Part shown: positions 45,322 through 53,288 of the stretch, piece after piece | How positions within the stretch are numbered: the stretch's first letter is position 1 | How the letters are laid out: each line of letters begins with the position of its first letter | Assembly: GCA_944326155.1 (NCBI GenBank) | Contig: CALVCV010000004.1 | Coordinates: forward strand, 23,910 to 87,909 | Reading direction: 5' to 3' | Origin: an uncultured Bacilli bacterium | Lineage (GTDB): Bacteria; Bacillota_I; Bacilli_A; ML615J-28; CAG-313 | Length of the DNA: 64,000 nt | The notes under the pieces: generated by a model | Database searches by the model: none | What the model was told of the DNA's origin: nothing | The model's input: the letters and a program-made list of their open reading frames with translations, nothing else | Translations under genes and position numbers: made by a program

Positions 45322-46249
45322 CAGGTTTGCTTTTTTTCTTGATAATTTTCTGGAAAGGGACTTGACTAATAATAATAGCCGAAAACATCAATAAACATCC
45401 CCATAATTCGCGCGTCGTAAGAGACTCTTGAATGAGAATCATTCCCGCAAGAAGCGATACAACGGATTCTAAACTCATAGTAATCGATGCAACAACCGGT
45501 CTTGTATACTTTTGACCAATAAATTGCAACGTATAGGCTATGCCACCTGATGCGATACCTGCATATAAAAGTGGCATCATAGCTGATTGTATTTGTCCCA
45601 CTTTAGGATCTTCTAAAATAAACATCAAACTAGTTGATATAATGGCACAAACCACAAACTGCACCATAGACATCATTAAGCAATCATTATCTTTTGCAAA
45701 ATAATCTATCAATAAAATTTGGATGCTAAAGAAGAAAGCACATGCTAGAAGTCCCACGTCGTATTGATTGATTAAGAAACCGTCTAAATCACCCTTTTCA
45801 AAACATAGCAAAAATAAACTTATAATTGCAACTAAAACACTAATTCCTTCAACGATTCTAATTTTCTTTTTAATAAAAATACCTAAAATTGGTACTAAAA
45901 CAATATATAAAGCGGTAATAAAACCCGCTTTACCTGCGGTAGTTTCTTGAATGGCATATTGTTGCAAATTGGTCGCAATCGTAAGGGCAATCCCACAAAG
46001 AGTTCCACCTATTAAAATTTTATTTTTTTTACTTTTTTCCATAGTAAATAGAGTTAATTTTTTATAAAAAATGAAATCTCTAAGAGTTGTTATCAAAAAC
46101 AAAAAAACAGCCGAAAAGATAAAACGAATACCACAAAAAGTAAAGGGACCAATATAATCCATTCCTACTTTTTGTGCAACAAAAGCACAACCCCAGATGA
46201 TAGATGTCATAAATAATAGAATAGAACCTATTACTTGTTTTTTCTTCAT
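45305..46249 (-). CDS. EamA/DMT-family transporter
   Basis: 314 residues with ten hydrophobic helices in two EamA halves. The first half shows SIIWGCAFVAQKVGMDYIGPFTFCGIRF, typical of RhaT/EamA permeases, and the second half has YAGIASGGIAYTLQFIGQK and ASITMSLESVVSLLAG. These export metabolites or amino acids by proton antiport; the substrate cannot be inferred. An extended -10 (TGTTATAAT on minus, TATAAT at 46263-46268) and AGAGGTAAAT lie upstream, so it is a single-gene unit. Confidence 0.9.
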   Translation of the reverse strand: MKKKQVIGSILLFMTSIIWGCAFVAQKVGMDYIGPFTFCGIRFIFSAVFLFLITTLRDFIFYKKLTLFTMEKSKKNKILIGGTLCGIALTIATNLQQYAIQETTAGKAGFITALYIVLVPILGIFIKKKIRIVEGISVLVAIISLFLLCFEKGDLDGFLINQYDVGLLACAFFFSIQILLIDYFAKDNDCLMMSMVQFVVCAIISTSLMFILEDPKVGQIQSAMMPLLYAGIASGGIAYTLQFIGQKYTRPVVASITMSLESVVSLLAGMILIQESLTTRELWGCLLMFSAIIISQVPFQKIIKKKSKPEKASI

Positions 46250-46302
46250 ATTTACCTCTTTTATTATAACAATGCCAAATATCTTTGATTTTTTTTAAAA
46301 AT

Positions 46303-47112
46303 TTATGCTACTTTTTTGCAATAGGGAATAATAGTTCCTTTAAACGTGTCATTAATAAACTGAATAGTTTCTTCATCAATTAAAACTTCGATTAAATCTT
46401 TTACCCATTTTTTATCTACATCTTCACTTCTTACAGCTAAGATATTAGCATTAATATGTTCTGGATCTTCTTCCATACAAATAAGTTGATCTTTACTCAA
46501 ACCTGCTGTAATAGCATATGTGGCATTGACAATACCCAAATATGTATTCTCATCATCTAATGTTTGGGCAATCAATTCAGTAGATACAGGTACAATCTTT
46601 AGATTTTTAGGGTTGCTAACAATATTCTCAAGCATTGCAATTTCAATATTGTCTTGAAGTCTAATTAAACCTGCAGCTTCTAAAATATACAAACATCTAC
46701 TAAGATTAGACGCATCTGATGCCACTGTTACTTGAGAGCCATCTGGAATTTCATCTACACTATTAATATTCTTCTTAGTGTAACCACCATAAACACAATC
46801 ATAATACGCCAAAACGGATTTTAAATTTTGATTTTGTGCTGTATTATATGTATTTAAGAATGGTTCATGCTGAAATAAATTAGCATCAATTGATCCTTCA
46901 GCAAGCGCATCATTGGGTAAACTAAAACTTGTAAAAAGTTGAATTTTTAATTGATACCCTTTATCTTCAAATTTATCTTTGACAAAGTTTAAAATAGGCT
47001 CGCCAGGTTGATACATTGTACCAATAATAATTGTATTTTCATCTTTTTTACAAGCAGAAACTGAACATAAAAATACTCCTAAACATAAAAATATGACCAA
47101 TATTTTTTTCAT
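46303..47112 (-). CDS. metQ: Methionine-binding lipoprotein (MetQ/NlpA)
   Basis: Substrate-binding protein of the MetNIQ importer. 269 residues. Lipobox VSAC with acceptor Cys about residue 21. Family blocks: GTMYQPGEPILNFVKDK, then DANLFQHEPFLNTYN and a later ADD-like stretch in the lobe hinge (ILAVRSEDVDKKW). It is last in metN-metI-metQ, which is led by a Met T-box, so L-methionine (or D-Met) is the expected ligand. Confidence 0.95.
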   Translation of the reverse strand: MKKILVIFLCLGVFLCSVSACKKDENTIIIGTMYQPGEPILNFVKDKFEDKGYQLKIQLFTSFSLPNDALAEGSIDANLFQHEPFLNTYNTAQNQNLKSVLAYYDCVYGGYTKKNINSVDEIPDGSQVTVASDASNLSRCLYILEAAGLIRLQDNIEIAMLENIVSNPKNLKIVPVSTELIAQTLDDENTYLGIVNATYAITAGLSKDQLICMEEDPEHINANILAVRSEDVDKKWVKDLIEVLIDEETIQFINDTFKGTIIPYCKKVA

Positions 47113-47127
47113 TATTTTTCATCCTTT

Positions 47128-47808
47128 CTATTTTACTAATTTATATATTAAATTACCAATAATTTGAATTGCTTCAACCAAAATAATAGCTGTAACAACT
47201 GAATAAATAATGGCATTTAAATCATAGTTTTGTTGACCATAAATAATGGCAAAGTTACCAATTCCCCCTGCTCCAACAGCACCTGCCATAGCACTATAAC
47301 CTACTAAAGTAATAAGACCAAGAGTAATTCCTAAAACAATTGCAGGTAAGGCTTCTTTAAGCACAACTTTCATAATAATTTGAATTTTACTTAATCCAAG
47401 GGAAGTTGCTGCCTCAATCACATCATCATCAACCTCAACTAAAGCATTCTCAATAATTTTGGTGAAAAAAGGAATTGCAGCAATCGTTAGTGGAACAATA
47501 GCAGCAGTATTACCAGTAAATTTAGCAACACCGGTAAAGGTATTCATGATAGTTCTTGTAAAAGGAATTAACCAAAAAATTAAAATTAAAAATGGCAAAC
47601 TCCTAAAAATATTTACAATCACATCTAAAAATTTATATATAATTTGATTTGCACGATGATGACTTTTTTTAAGGCTATATAATATACTACCAAAAATAAT
47701 TGCAAAAATGGTCGCAATCACAGCACTAACTCCTACCATATAGAGAGTCTCTAAAGTGATTTTAGCTAAATATTCTTCTAAATACTTTTGTAGTGTAATT
47801 TTAGGCAT
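47128..47808 (-). CDS. metI: Methionine ABC transporter permease
   Basis: 226 residues, five to six transmembrane helices. The coupling loop EAATSLGLSKIQIIMKVVLKEALP is the binding-protein-dependent transport signature that contacts MetN. Its GYSAMAGAVGAGGIG stretch is typical of MetI. The start directly abuts the metN stop and it is followed by metQ after 15 nt. Confidence 0.96.
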   Translation of the reverse strand: MPKITLQKYLEEYLAKITLETLYMVGVSAVIATIFAIIFGSILYSLKKSHHRANQIIYKFLDVIVNIFRSLPFLILIFWLIPFTRTIMNTFTGVAKFTGNTAAIVPLTIAAIPFFTKIIENALVEVDDDVIEAATSLGLSKIQIIMKVVLKEALPAIVLGITLGLITLVGYSAMAGAVGAGGIGNFAIIYGQQNYDLNAIIYSVVTAIILVEAIQIIGNLIYKLVK

Positions 47809-48783
47809 CTACTTTTCACCTCCTATTATATCAAATAAAACTTGTTCTTTTTGCAAATATTTGATGACTTTTTCTTTTTTTATTTCGGTATCATCTATAT
47901 TGATAATTAAAGAACCAAGAGTATCTTCTTTAAAACGTTCTAGTTTCCCCCAAACAATGGAAAAATCGATATTTAAATCTCTTGCCATCTTAGTAATAAG
48001 GGCATTATTAGAGGATTCTTTAGGAAAATAAATTTTAATATTTATACCTTTTGTAGGTATAATTTCATCCTCATTTGTTAATTCTTTTAATGAAGTATTA
48101 TTACTAATAAATAATTGATCGGTTTTTCCTACTTCAACTAATTCTCCATCTTTTAAAATTGCAATTTCATCGCATACTTCTTTAATAACTTCCATTTGGT
48201 GAGTAACCATAATAATTGTAATATCATATTGCTTTTTAATTCGTTTTAATAAACTAAGAATATCATGCGTGGTTTTCGGATCTAAAGCAGATGTTGCTTC
48301 ATCACATAATAAAATTTTAGGATTTAATGTAAGTGCCCTTGCAATAGCAACTCTTTGACACTGTCCACCAGATAAATTTCTAGGTTTTTCATGTAATTTA
48401 TCTTTTATTCCTACAAGTGCTGCTAATTCTTCTACTTTTTCTTTAATATCACTTTTTTTGTATCCACTACATTCAAGTGGTAAAGCTATATTTTTATAGA
48501 TGGTTTTGGTTTGCATAAGTGAGAAGTGTTGAAATATCATCGCTACTTTTTTTCTAAAAATACGTAGTGATTTACCTTTTAATGTTGCAATATCCACGCC
48601 ATCTACTAAAATTGTTCCACTATCAATTAACTCTAATTGATTAATCGTTCTAAGTAGAGTTGATTTACCTGCACCACTTTTACCAACAATACCAAAAATA
48701 CTTGATGATGGGATTGTCAAATTAATCTTATCTAGAGCTTTTAAATTGGAATATTGTTTGCAAACATTTTTAAATTCAATCAT
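47809..48783 (-). CDS. metN: Methionine ABC transporter ATP-binding protein
   Basis: 324 residues. Walker A GKSGAGKST at about 34-42, signature LSGGQCQRV and Walker B ILLCDEATSALD are complete. After the ATPase, from about residue 240, a C-terminal NIL-type regulatory domain follows (IKIYFPKESSNNALITKMA), where methionine binding inhibits transport in characterised MetN proteins. AAAGGAGGTAAAA precedes the ATG. First gene after the T-box leader. Confidence 0.97.
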   Translation of the reverse strand: MIEFKNVCKQYSNLKALDKINLTIPSSSIFGIVGKSGAGKSTLLRTINQLELIDSGTILVDGVDIATLKGKSLRIFRKKVAMIFQHFSLMQTKTIYKNIALPLECSGYKKSDIKEKVEELAALVGIKDKLHEKPRNLSGGQCQRVAIARALTLNPKILLCDEATSALDPKTTHDILSLLKRIKKQYDITIIMVTHQMEVIKEVCDEIAILKDGELVEVGKTDQLFISNNTSLKELTNEDEIIPTKGINIKIYFPKESSNNALITKMARDLNIDFSIVWGKLERFKEDTLGSLIINIDDTEIKKEKVIKYLQKEQVLFDIIGGEK

Positions 48784-48796
48784 TTTTACCTCCTTT

Positions 48797-49060
48797 TAGA
48801 TAAATAAAAAAACGCCCTTATCACAATTGATAAGGACGATTATATCGTGGTACCACCTTATTTTACTTACATGTTTTAACATCTAAGCCTCATTCTAGAA
48901 TACTAACATATTCCTCCGCGATAACGTGCGTTCACGTCAGTAATTACCTATCATTACTGCAATTCCAAGACCATGTTCATAAAATACTTTACACTTTTTT
49001 TCACCAACCAAAAGTTCTCTTTGCTAAAGAAATTTTATTACTCTTCTTTTCAATATCTTT
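48797..49060 (-). promoter_or_regulatory. T-box riboswitch, methionine specifier, leading metNIQ
   Basis: The leader fills the 394-nt gap between metN and the M20D gene. On the minus strand I read the distal Stem I elements AGAGAACTTTTGGTTGGTG, then a specifier loop TGAACATGG whose codon ATG (48972-48974) reads Met. The T-box core GGTGGTACCACG is at 48846-48857. A terminator follows (stem 48813-48838, then a T run at 48804-48812). Uncharged tRNA-Met should pair with the specifier and the T-box bulge, favouring the antiterminator and read-through into metN. Stem borders were set by eye. Confidence 0.93.
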
Positions 49061-49077
49061 TTTATTCATCTAATATC

Positions 49078-49083
49078 ATTATA
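49078..49083 (-). promoter_or_regulatory. -10 box for the T-box/metNIQ transcript
   Basis: TATAAT on minus; the hexamer 17 bp upstream (TGGCAT) is weak. Confidence 0.45.
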
Positions 49084-49123
49084 TTATGATTTGAATTTTT
49101 ATGCCATTGTTTTGCTATTTTAT

Positions 49124-49152
49124 TTGTTAAATAAAAATTTTTTTGTTATAAT
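49124..49152 (+). promoter_or_regulatory. Promoter of the M20D amidohydrolase gene
   Basis: TTGTTA (49124-49129), 17-bp spacer, TATAAT (49147-49152), 25 nt before the ATG. Confidence 0.8.
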
Positions 49153-49177
49153 CATAGTATGAGAAGGTGAGAAAATA

Positions 49178-50323
49178 ATGATAGATAAACAACTTAGTAC
49201 ATATTTAATTAATAATAGGCGCTATTTACATATGCATCCTGAAATAGGTTATAATACATATCAAACTGCAAACTATATTTATAATGAATTAATTCATCTT
49301 GGCTATAAACCTTTTTATCTTTTAGATAAAACAGCTGTAATTGCAAAATTAGATTTGGGCAAAGAAAAAACCATTGCTTTTCGTAGTGACATGGATGCCT
49401 TAAACATCAATGAGTTAGTTGATACAAATTATAAAAGTACAAATTCCTATATGCATGCTTGTGGACATGATGCTCATATGGCAGTACTACTTGCTTTTGC
49501 AAAACTTGCTATTGAAAACCAGGAATTTTTAAACTATAATATAATGCTTATTTTTCAACCAGCTGAAGAAGGCCCACTTCCTGGTGGTGCAATCAAAATT
49601 ATTAAAACGGGCACTTTAGGTAAAATTGATGCTTTTTTTGCCTATCATGTAACTAATAAATTGTATAGTGATACTATAGGTATCAAAGTTGGCGATGCTT
49701 GTGCGGCGCCAGATCTTTTTGATTTAACAATTACAGGTAAGGGATGCCATGCTTCAACTCCGCATCTTGGCAAAAATCCTAATCTTGTGGCAGCAAAAAT
49801 CGTTCTTGCTTTTGAAAAATTATATCAAGAATTGAAAAAAGAAGATCCCTTTCTAGTTATTACCACTACTACTATGTCTTCTGATGGTGCTTATAATGTC
49901 ATCCCCAATCAATTAATTATTAAAGGTACAGCGCGTTCTTTAACTAATGTGAAACGGGATATGCTAAAGCAAAAAATGTCTTCCATTGTTGATGAAATTG
50001 CTCTTTTAAATGACGTTACGATTCAATTTAATTTTCATTATGCTTATAATCCGGTTTTTAATGATGAAAAACTTGCAACTATTTATATGCAATATGCAAA
50101 ACATATTTTTCAAAAAACTTATTATCTAGAAAAGCCTGAAATGGTTGGTGAAGATTTTTCCTATTATAAAAGCATAGCGCCCATTTGTCTTATATGGCTT
50201 GGTGTAAGAGGAAAAAATCAGCCATTTATTGATTTACATAGCCCTTATTTTACTTTAGATGAAGATGCTTTAATCAAAGGAGCAATAACCTATCTAGAAA
50301 TTTTAAAAGGAACTGCCATATAA
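49178..50323 (+). CDS. M20D-family amidohydrolase/N-deacylase
   Basis: 381-residue metal-dependent hydrolase of the hippurate hydrolase/N-acetyl-diaminopimelate deacetylase group. Metal-site motifs: MHPEIGYNTYQTA near residue 19, FRSDMDALNI, HACGHDAHMA and PAEEGPLPGG; the C-terminal ligand is in LHSPYF. The dimerisation domain lies about residues 175-290. AGAAGGTGAGAAAAT precedes the ATG. In some Bacillota dapL-type enzymes sit beside dapD, but here no lysine gene is adjacent, so the substrate is uncertain. Confidence 0.9.
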   Translation: MIDKQLSTYLINNRRYLHMHPEIGYNTYQTANYIYNELIHLGYKPFYLLDKTAVIAKLDLGKEKTIAFRSDMDALNINELVDTNYKSTNSYMHACGHDAHMAVLLAFAKLAIENQEFLNYNIMLIFQPAEEGPLPGGAIKIIKTGTLGKIDAFFAYHVTNKLYSDTIGIKVGDACAAPDLFDLTITGKGCHASTPHLGKNPNLVAAKIVLAFEKLYQELKKEDPFLVITTTTMSSDGAYNVIPNQLIIKGTARSLTNVKRDMLKQKMSSIVDEIALLNDVTIQFNFHYAYNPVFNDEKLATIYMQYAKHIFQKTYYLEKPEMVGEDFSYYKSIAPICLIWLGVRGKNQPFIDLHSPYFTLDEDALIKGAITYLEILKGTAI

Positions 50324-50334
50324 CAGTTCCTTTT
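50305..50334. terminator. Terminator shared by M20D gene and the small RNA
   Basis: AAAAGGAACTG pairs with CAGTTCCTTTT, loop 8 nt, overlapping the M20D stop. The plus strand continues TTTTGTTTTTTT; the minus strand continues TTTTAAAATTT, weaker but sufficient for the RNA gene. Confidence 0.78.
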
Positions 50335-50420
50335 GTTTTTTTGTATTGGAAGGCCGATATAGGGGGGGCAGCCTTCCTGTGCATATCAATTGTATTTGGG
50401 GGGGCACAACTATATGCACG
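50305..50420 (-). ncRNA. Candidate small RNA with two C7-loop hairpins
   Basis: About 116 nt from a strong promoter to a terminator, with no plausible reading frame or ribosome site. Hairpin A (50379-50419): arms GTGCATAT/ATATGCAC with an inner TTGT/ACAA helix and an apical loop carrying seven C on the RNA. Hairpin B (50348-50377): arms GGAAGGC/GCCTTCC with a 16-nt loop also carrying seven C. The third hairpin is the terminator. Exposed C runs in Gram-positive regulatory RNAs often pair with Shine-Dalgarno sites, so a trans-acting regulator is a reasonable inference. It lies between rnc and the M20D gene. I do not match it to a named RNA family. Confidence 0.68.
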
Positions 50421-50425
50421 ATTAA

Positions 50426-50454
50426 ATTATAGCATAACTTTCGAGAATTTGCAA
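50426..50454 (-). promoter_or_regulatory. Strong promoter of the small RNA
   Basis: Minus strand: TTGCAA (50449-50454), 17-bp spacer, TGC-TATAAT extended -10 (TATAAT at 50426-50431). There is no downstream gene on this strand other than the RNA. Confidence 0.82.
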
Positions 50455-50493
50455 GTATTTTTCTCTATTTTTGAGTTCTTTTTTAGAAAAAAA

Positions 50494-51183
50494 TTATTTT
50501 TTTGCAACTTTCGACAAAGCATCCTTAGCAGCTGCTTGTGAAGCTTCTTTTTTTGATTTCCCTTTTCCGGTACCTAAAACAATACCTTCTAACAAAACAG
50601 AAATAGTAAAAATTGGTGAATTTGCAGTACCTTCTTTTTTGATATCCTTATAAACCAAAGCTGATCTTGTTTCTGATTGAACATATTCTTGCAATAAACT
50701 CTTATAATCAATAAACTCAACTTGATCATTTGCTTGAATATGAGGAAATACTAATTGAGATAAAATTTTTTTAACATCTTCAATACCATTTGTTAAATAT
50801 AAAGCCCCTAAAAATGACTCAAATGCATCATTAATTACTGCTTCTTTTTTCCTACCACCTGATATTTCTTCACCTCTACCAAGTAGTAATAATTTATCAA
50901 TCAGCAAATCTTGAGCATATTTTGCATTGGCATTTTCACATACATAGGTAGCACGTAATTTACTCATCTTTCCTTCTGATAAATTAGGAAAGTGAATATA
51001 TATATATTCAGCTACTAACATGCCTAATACAGCATCTCCTAAAAACTCTATTCTTTCATTACTTTCAATATTATGCTCATTAGCATATGATGAATGCGTT
51101 AATGCTAAGATAAAGTTATCATAATTTTTAACCTTAATATCATATCGATTTAAAATTTTATTTAATAATTTTTTATTAATCAT
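50494..51183 (-). CDS. rnc: Ribonuclease III
   Basis: Cleaves double-stranded RNA in rRNA and sRNA-mRNA processing. 229 residues. The catalytic signature NERIEFLGDAVLG is near 41-53, followed by the acidic cluster that includes EAVINDAFESFLGALYL. The C-terminal dsRBD has the ending SKKEASQAAAKDAL. It follows recG by 15 nt; rnc-smc order of B. subtilis is not seen here because the window has the small RNA downstream instead. Confidence 0.97.
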   Translation of the reverse strand: MINKKLLNKILNRYDIKVKNYDNFILALTHSSYANEHNIESNERIEFLGDAVLGMLVAEYIYIHFPNLSEGKMSKLRATYVCENANAKYAQDLLIDKLLLLGRGEEISGGRKKEAVINDAFESFLGALYLTNGIEDVKKILSQLVFPHIQANDQVEFIDYKSLLQEYVQSETRSALVYKDIKKEGTANSPIFTISVLLEGIVLGTGKGKSKKEASQAAAKDALSKVAKK

Positions 51184-51197
51184 AACATACCCATTTT

Positions 51198-53237
51198 TTA
51201 ATCAAGTTTAGTTTGTTTCATTTGATAATTTTGTTTGGCAATTGCAAATAAAGTTTTATATTCTTCATTTGTAAATGTAGTCTCATCGTTAATAATTTCT
51301 TCAGAATCAGCATTTGCTACATCTAGTAAATCATAATCATCTCGTAAAGAAGCATATTTAAAATTCATTAATCCCGACTGCTTTTCACCAAAGAATTCAC
51401 CAGGTCCGCGGTGAATTAAATCATATTCAGCAAGTTTAAAACCATCTGTATTTCGTTCAACCATTTTTAATCTTTCAATGCTATTTTCAGTCGGATTGTT
51501 GGCGATAAAAAAGCAATAAGGAACACTATCACTACGCATAACTCTACCTCTTAGTTGATGTAAAGTAGCAACACCAAAACGCTCTGCTCCTAACACAACA
51601 ATGGTTGTTGCATTTATTACATTCACACCTACTTCAATAACACTGGTTGCTACTAAAATTTGAATTTCATTATTCAAAAATTTTTGCATAATTTCTTCTT
51701 TTTCTTCAGTTTTAAGACGACCATGAATTAAACCAACATTGGCCATAGAACCAAAATATTGCACCATATTTTGATAAATTTCGGTTGCATTAGCAACATC
51801 TACAGCATCAGATTCTTCAATAAGGGGAGTAACAACATAAATTTGATGACCATTTCTGATTTCTTGTTTCATATGATCAACAACTTCTTTTTTATGATGA
51901 TTGTCAATATATTTAGTAATTACTGCTTTGCGATTAGCAGGCATCGTTTTAATAATAGAAATATCCGTATCACCATATGCTGAAATGGCAAGTGAACGAG
52001 GAATGGGGGTAGCACTCATTTTTAGATAATTTACATCTAATCCTTTATTTTTAATTAAAACTCTTTGCCTTACGCCAAAGCGATGTTCTTCATCAGCAAT
52101 AACAATACCTAATTTTGGATAATCAATATCTTTTTGAAATAATGCGTGCGTACCAATAATGATATTCATCTTGCCACTTGCAATTGCTTCTAAAATTTCT
52201 CTTCTTTGTTTCGCAGGAGTCGAACCAGTCAAAAGTCCAATTTCTACACCATCATAATCTTTTAAAACATTTGATATAGTTTGATAATGCTGTTTAGACA
52301 AAATTTCAGTTGGACACATCAAAACAGCTTGGTAGCCACCTGATACAACCGCAAGCATTGAAATAATGGCAACAATTGTCTTGCCACTACCTACTTCACC
52401 TTGTAAAAGACGATTCATCGCATAAGGTGCTTTTAAATCTTTTAAAATATCCTCAATAACTTTGTTTTGATCTACGGTTAATTCATAAGTGAGAGAGGAT
52501 TTTAATTTATTTAAAATTTCTCTATCATAATCAATAACTGGACAATTATAATCTTTTTTTCGCATATAATGCAAATACTTCATAGACAATTGATATTGTA
52601 GTAATTCTTCATATTTTACCCTTTGAATAGCTCTATGAATTTCATCTAAATTATCCGATAAATGAAGAGTATAAATGGTATCTTTTAAACTAGCAAAATG
52701 GTATTTATCTAATAATTTGTGTGGTAAAGTTTCTGCAATTTTATCTTTATATCTACGATAAACCATGCTGATAATTTCAAGATATTTATCCTCAGAAATT
52801 TCTTTTGTATGATAAATAGGAATAATATTACGATCTAACTCATTACAAATCATTAAATTACTAACAGTAAAATTATTCATATTTTGATAAAATTTGCCTT
52901 GTACCCGAATTACACTACCATAATTTAATTTTAATTTTAGATATACACGATTAAAAATGGTACATCTTATTTTTTTACCTTCAACATCAAGTTGAAATAC
53001 AATAGTTGAAAGTTTACTTTTTAAATAATTAATGGTAATTTTAGAAACAATTGTTCCTTCTAAAATGGTTGGAACATCTAAAATGGCATCCTCAATTGAA
53101 TGCACAGTATAATTTTCATATTTTATAGGAAAATCAAATAATATATCTTCTACTGTTAAAATATTCCGTTTTTTTAAAAGGTTGACAAATCTAGTTAAAA
53201 TATAATCTTCCTTCGATAATAGATAATCACTGAGCAT
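51198..53237 (-). CDS. recG: ATP-dependent DNA helicase RecG
   Basis: Remodels stalled replication forks and Holliday junctions. 679 residues. The N-terminal wedge/OB domain ends about 200. Helicase motifs: GEVGSGKT (Walker A), DEEHRFGVRQR (motif II), MSATPIPRSLA (motif III), VGLIHGRLKTEEK and VATSVIEVGVN (motif V), and the RecG-specific LRGRVMRSD. The ATG at 53237 was chosen because the GGAGG site lies just upstream and overlaps an earlier ATG. In the fakA-recG-rnc unit, as in other Bacillota. Confidence 0.97.
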   Translation of the reverse strand: MLSDYLLSKEDYILTRFVNLLKKRNILTVEDILFDFPIKYENYTVHSIEDAILDVPTILEGTIVSKITINYLKSKLSTIVFQLDVEGKKIRCTIFNRVYLKLKLNYGSVIRVQGKFYQNMNNFTVSNLMICNELDRNIIPIYHTKEISEDKYLEIISMVYRRYKDKIAETLPHKLLDKYHFASLKDTIYTLHLSDNLDEIHRAIQRVKYEELLQYQLSMKYLHYMRKKDYNCPVIDYDREILNKLKSSLTYELTVDQNKVIEDILKDLKAPYAMNRLLQGEVGSGKTIVAIISMLAVVSGGYQAVLMCPTEILSKQHYQTISNVLKDYDGVEIGLLTGSTPAKQRREILEAIASGKMNIIIGTHALFQKDIDYPKLGIVIADEEHRFGVRQRVLIKNKGLDVNYLKMSATPIPRSLAISAYGDTDISIIKTMPANRKAVITKYIDNHHKKEVVDHMKQEIRNGHQIYVVTPLIEESDAVDVANATEIYQNMVQYFGSMANVGLIHGRLKTEEKEEIMQKFLNNEIQILVATSVIEVGVNVINATTIVVLGAERFGVATLHQLRGRVMRSDSVPYCFFIANNPTENSIERLKMVERNTDGFKLAEYDLIHRGPGEFFGEKQSGLMNFKYASLRDDYDLLDVANADSEEIINDETTFTNEEYKTLFAIAKQNYQMKQTKLD

Positions 53238-53288
53238 ATGTACCTCCATTTGAGAAAAAGTGGAGATAACTCCACTTATTCATGATTG

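Noticed and set aside
50341..50653. Plus-strand open frames of 60-66 codons next to the M20D gene
   Set aside because: One starts with TTG and runs through the G7 runs and hairpin arms, the other is antisense to rnc; neither has a ribosome site.
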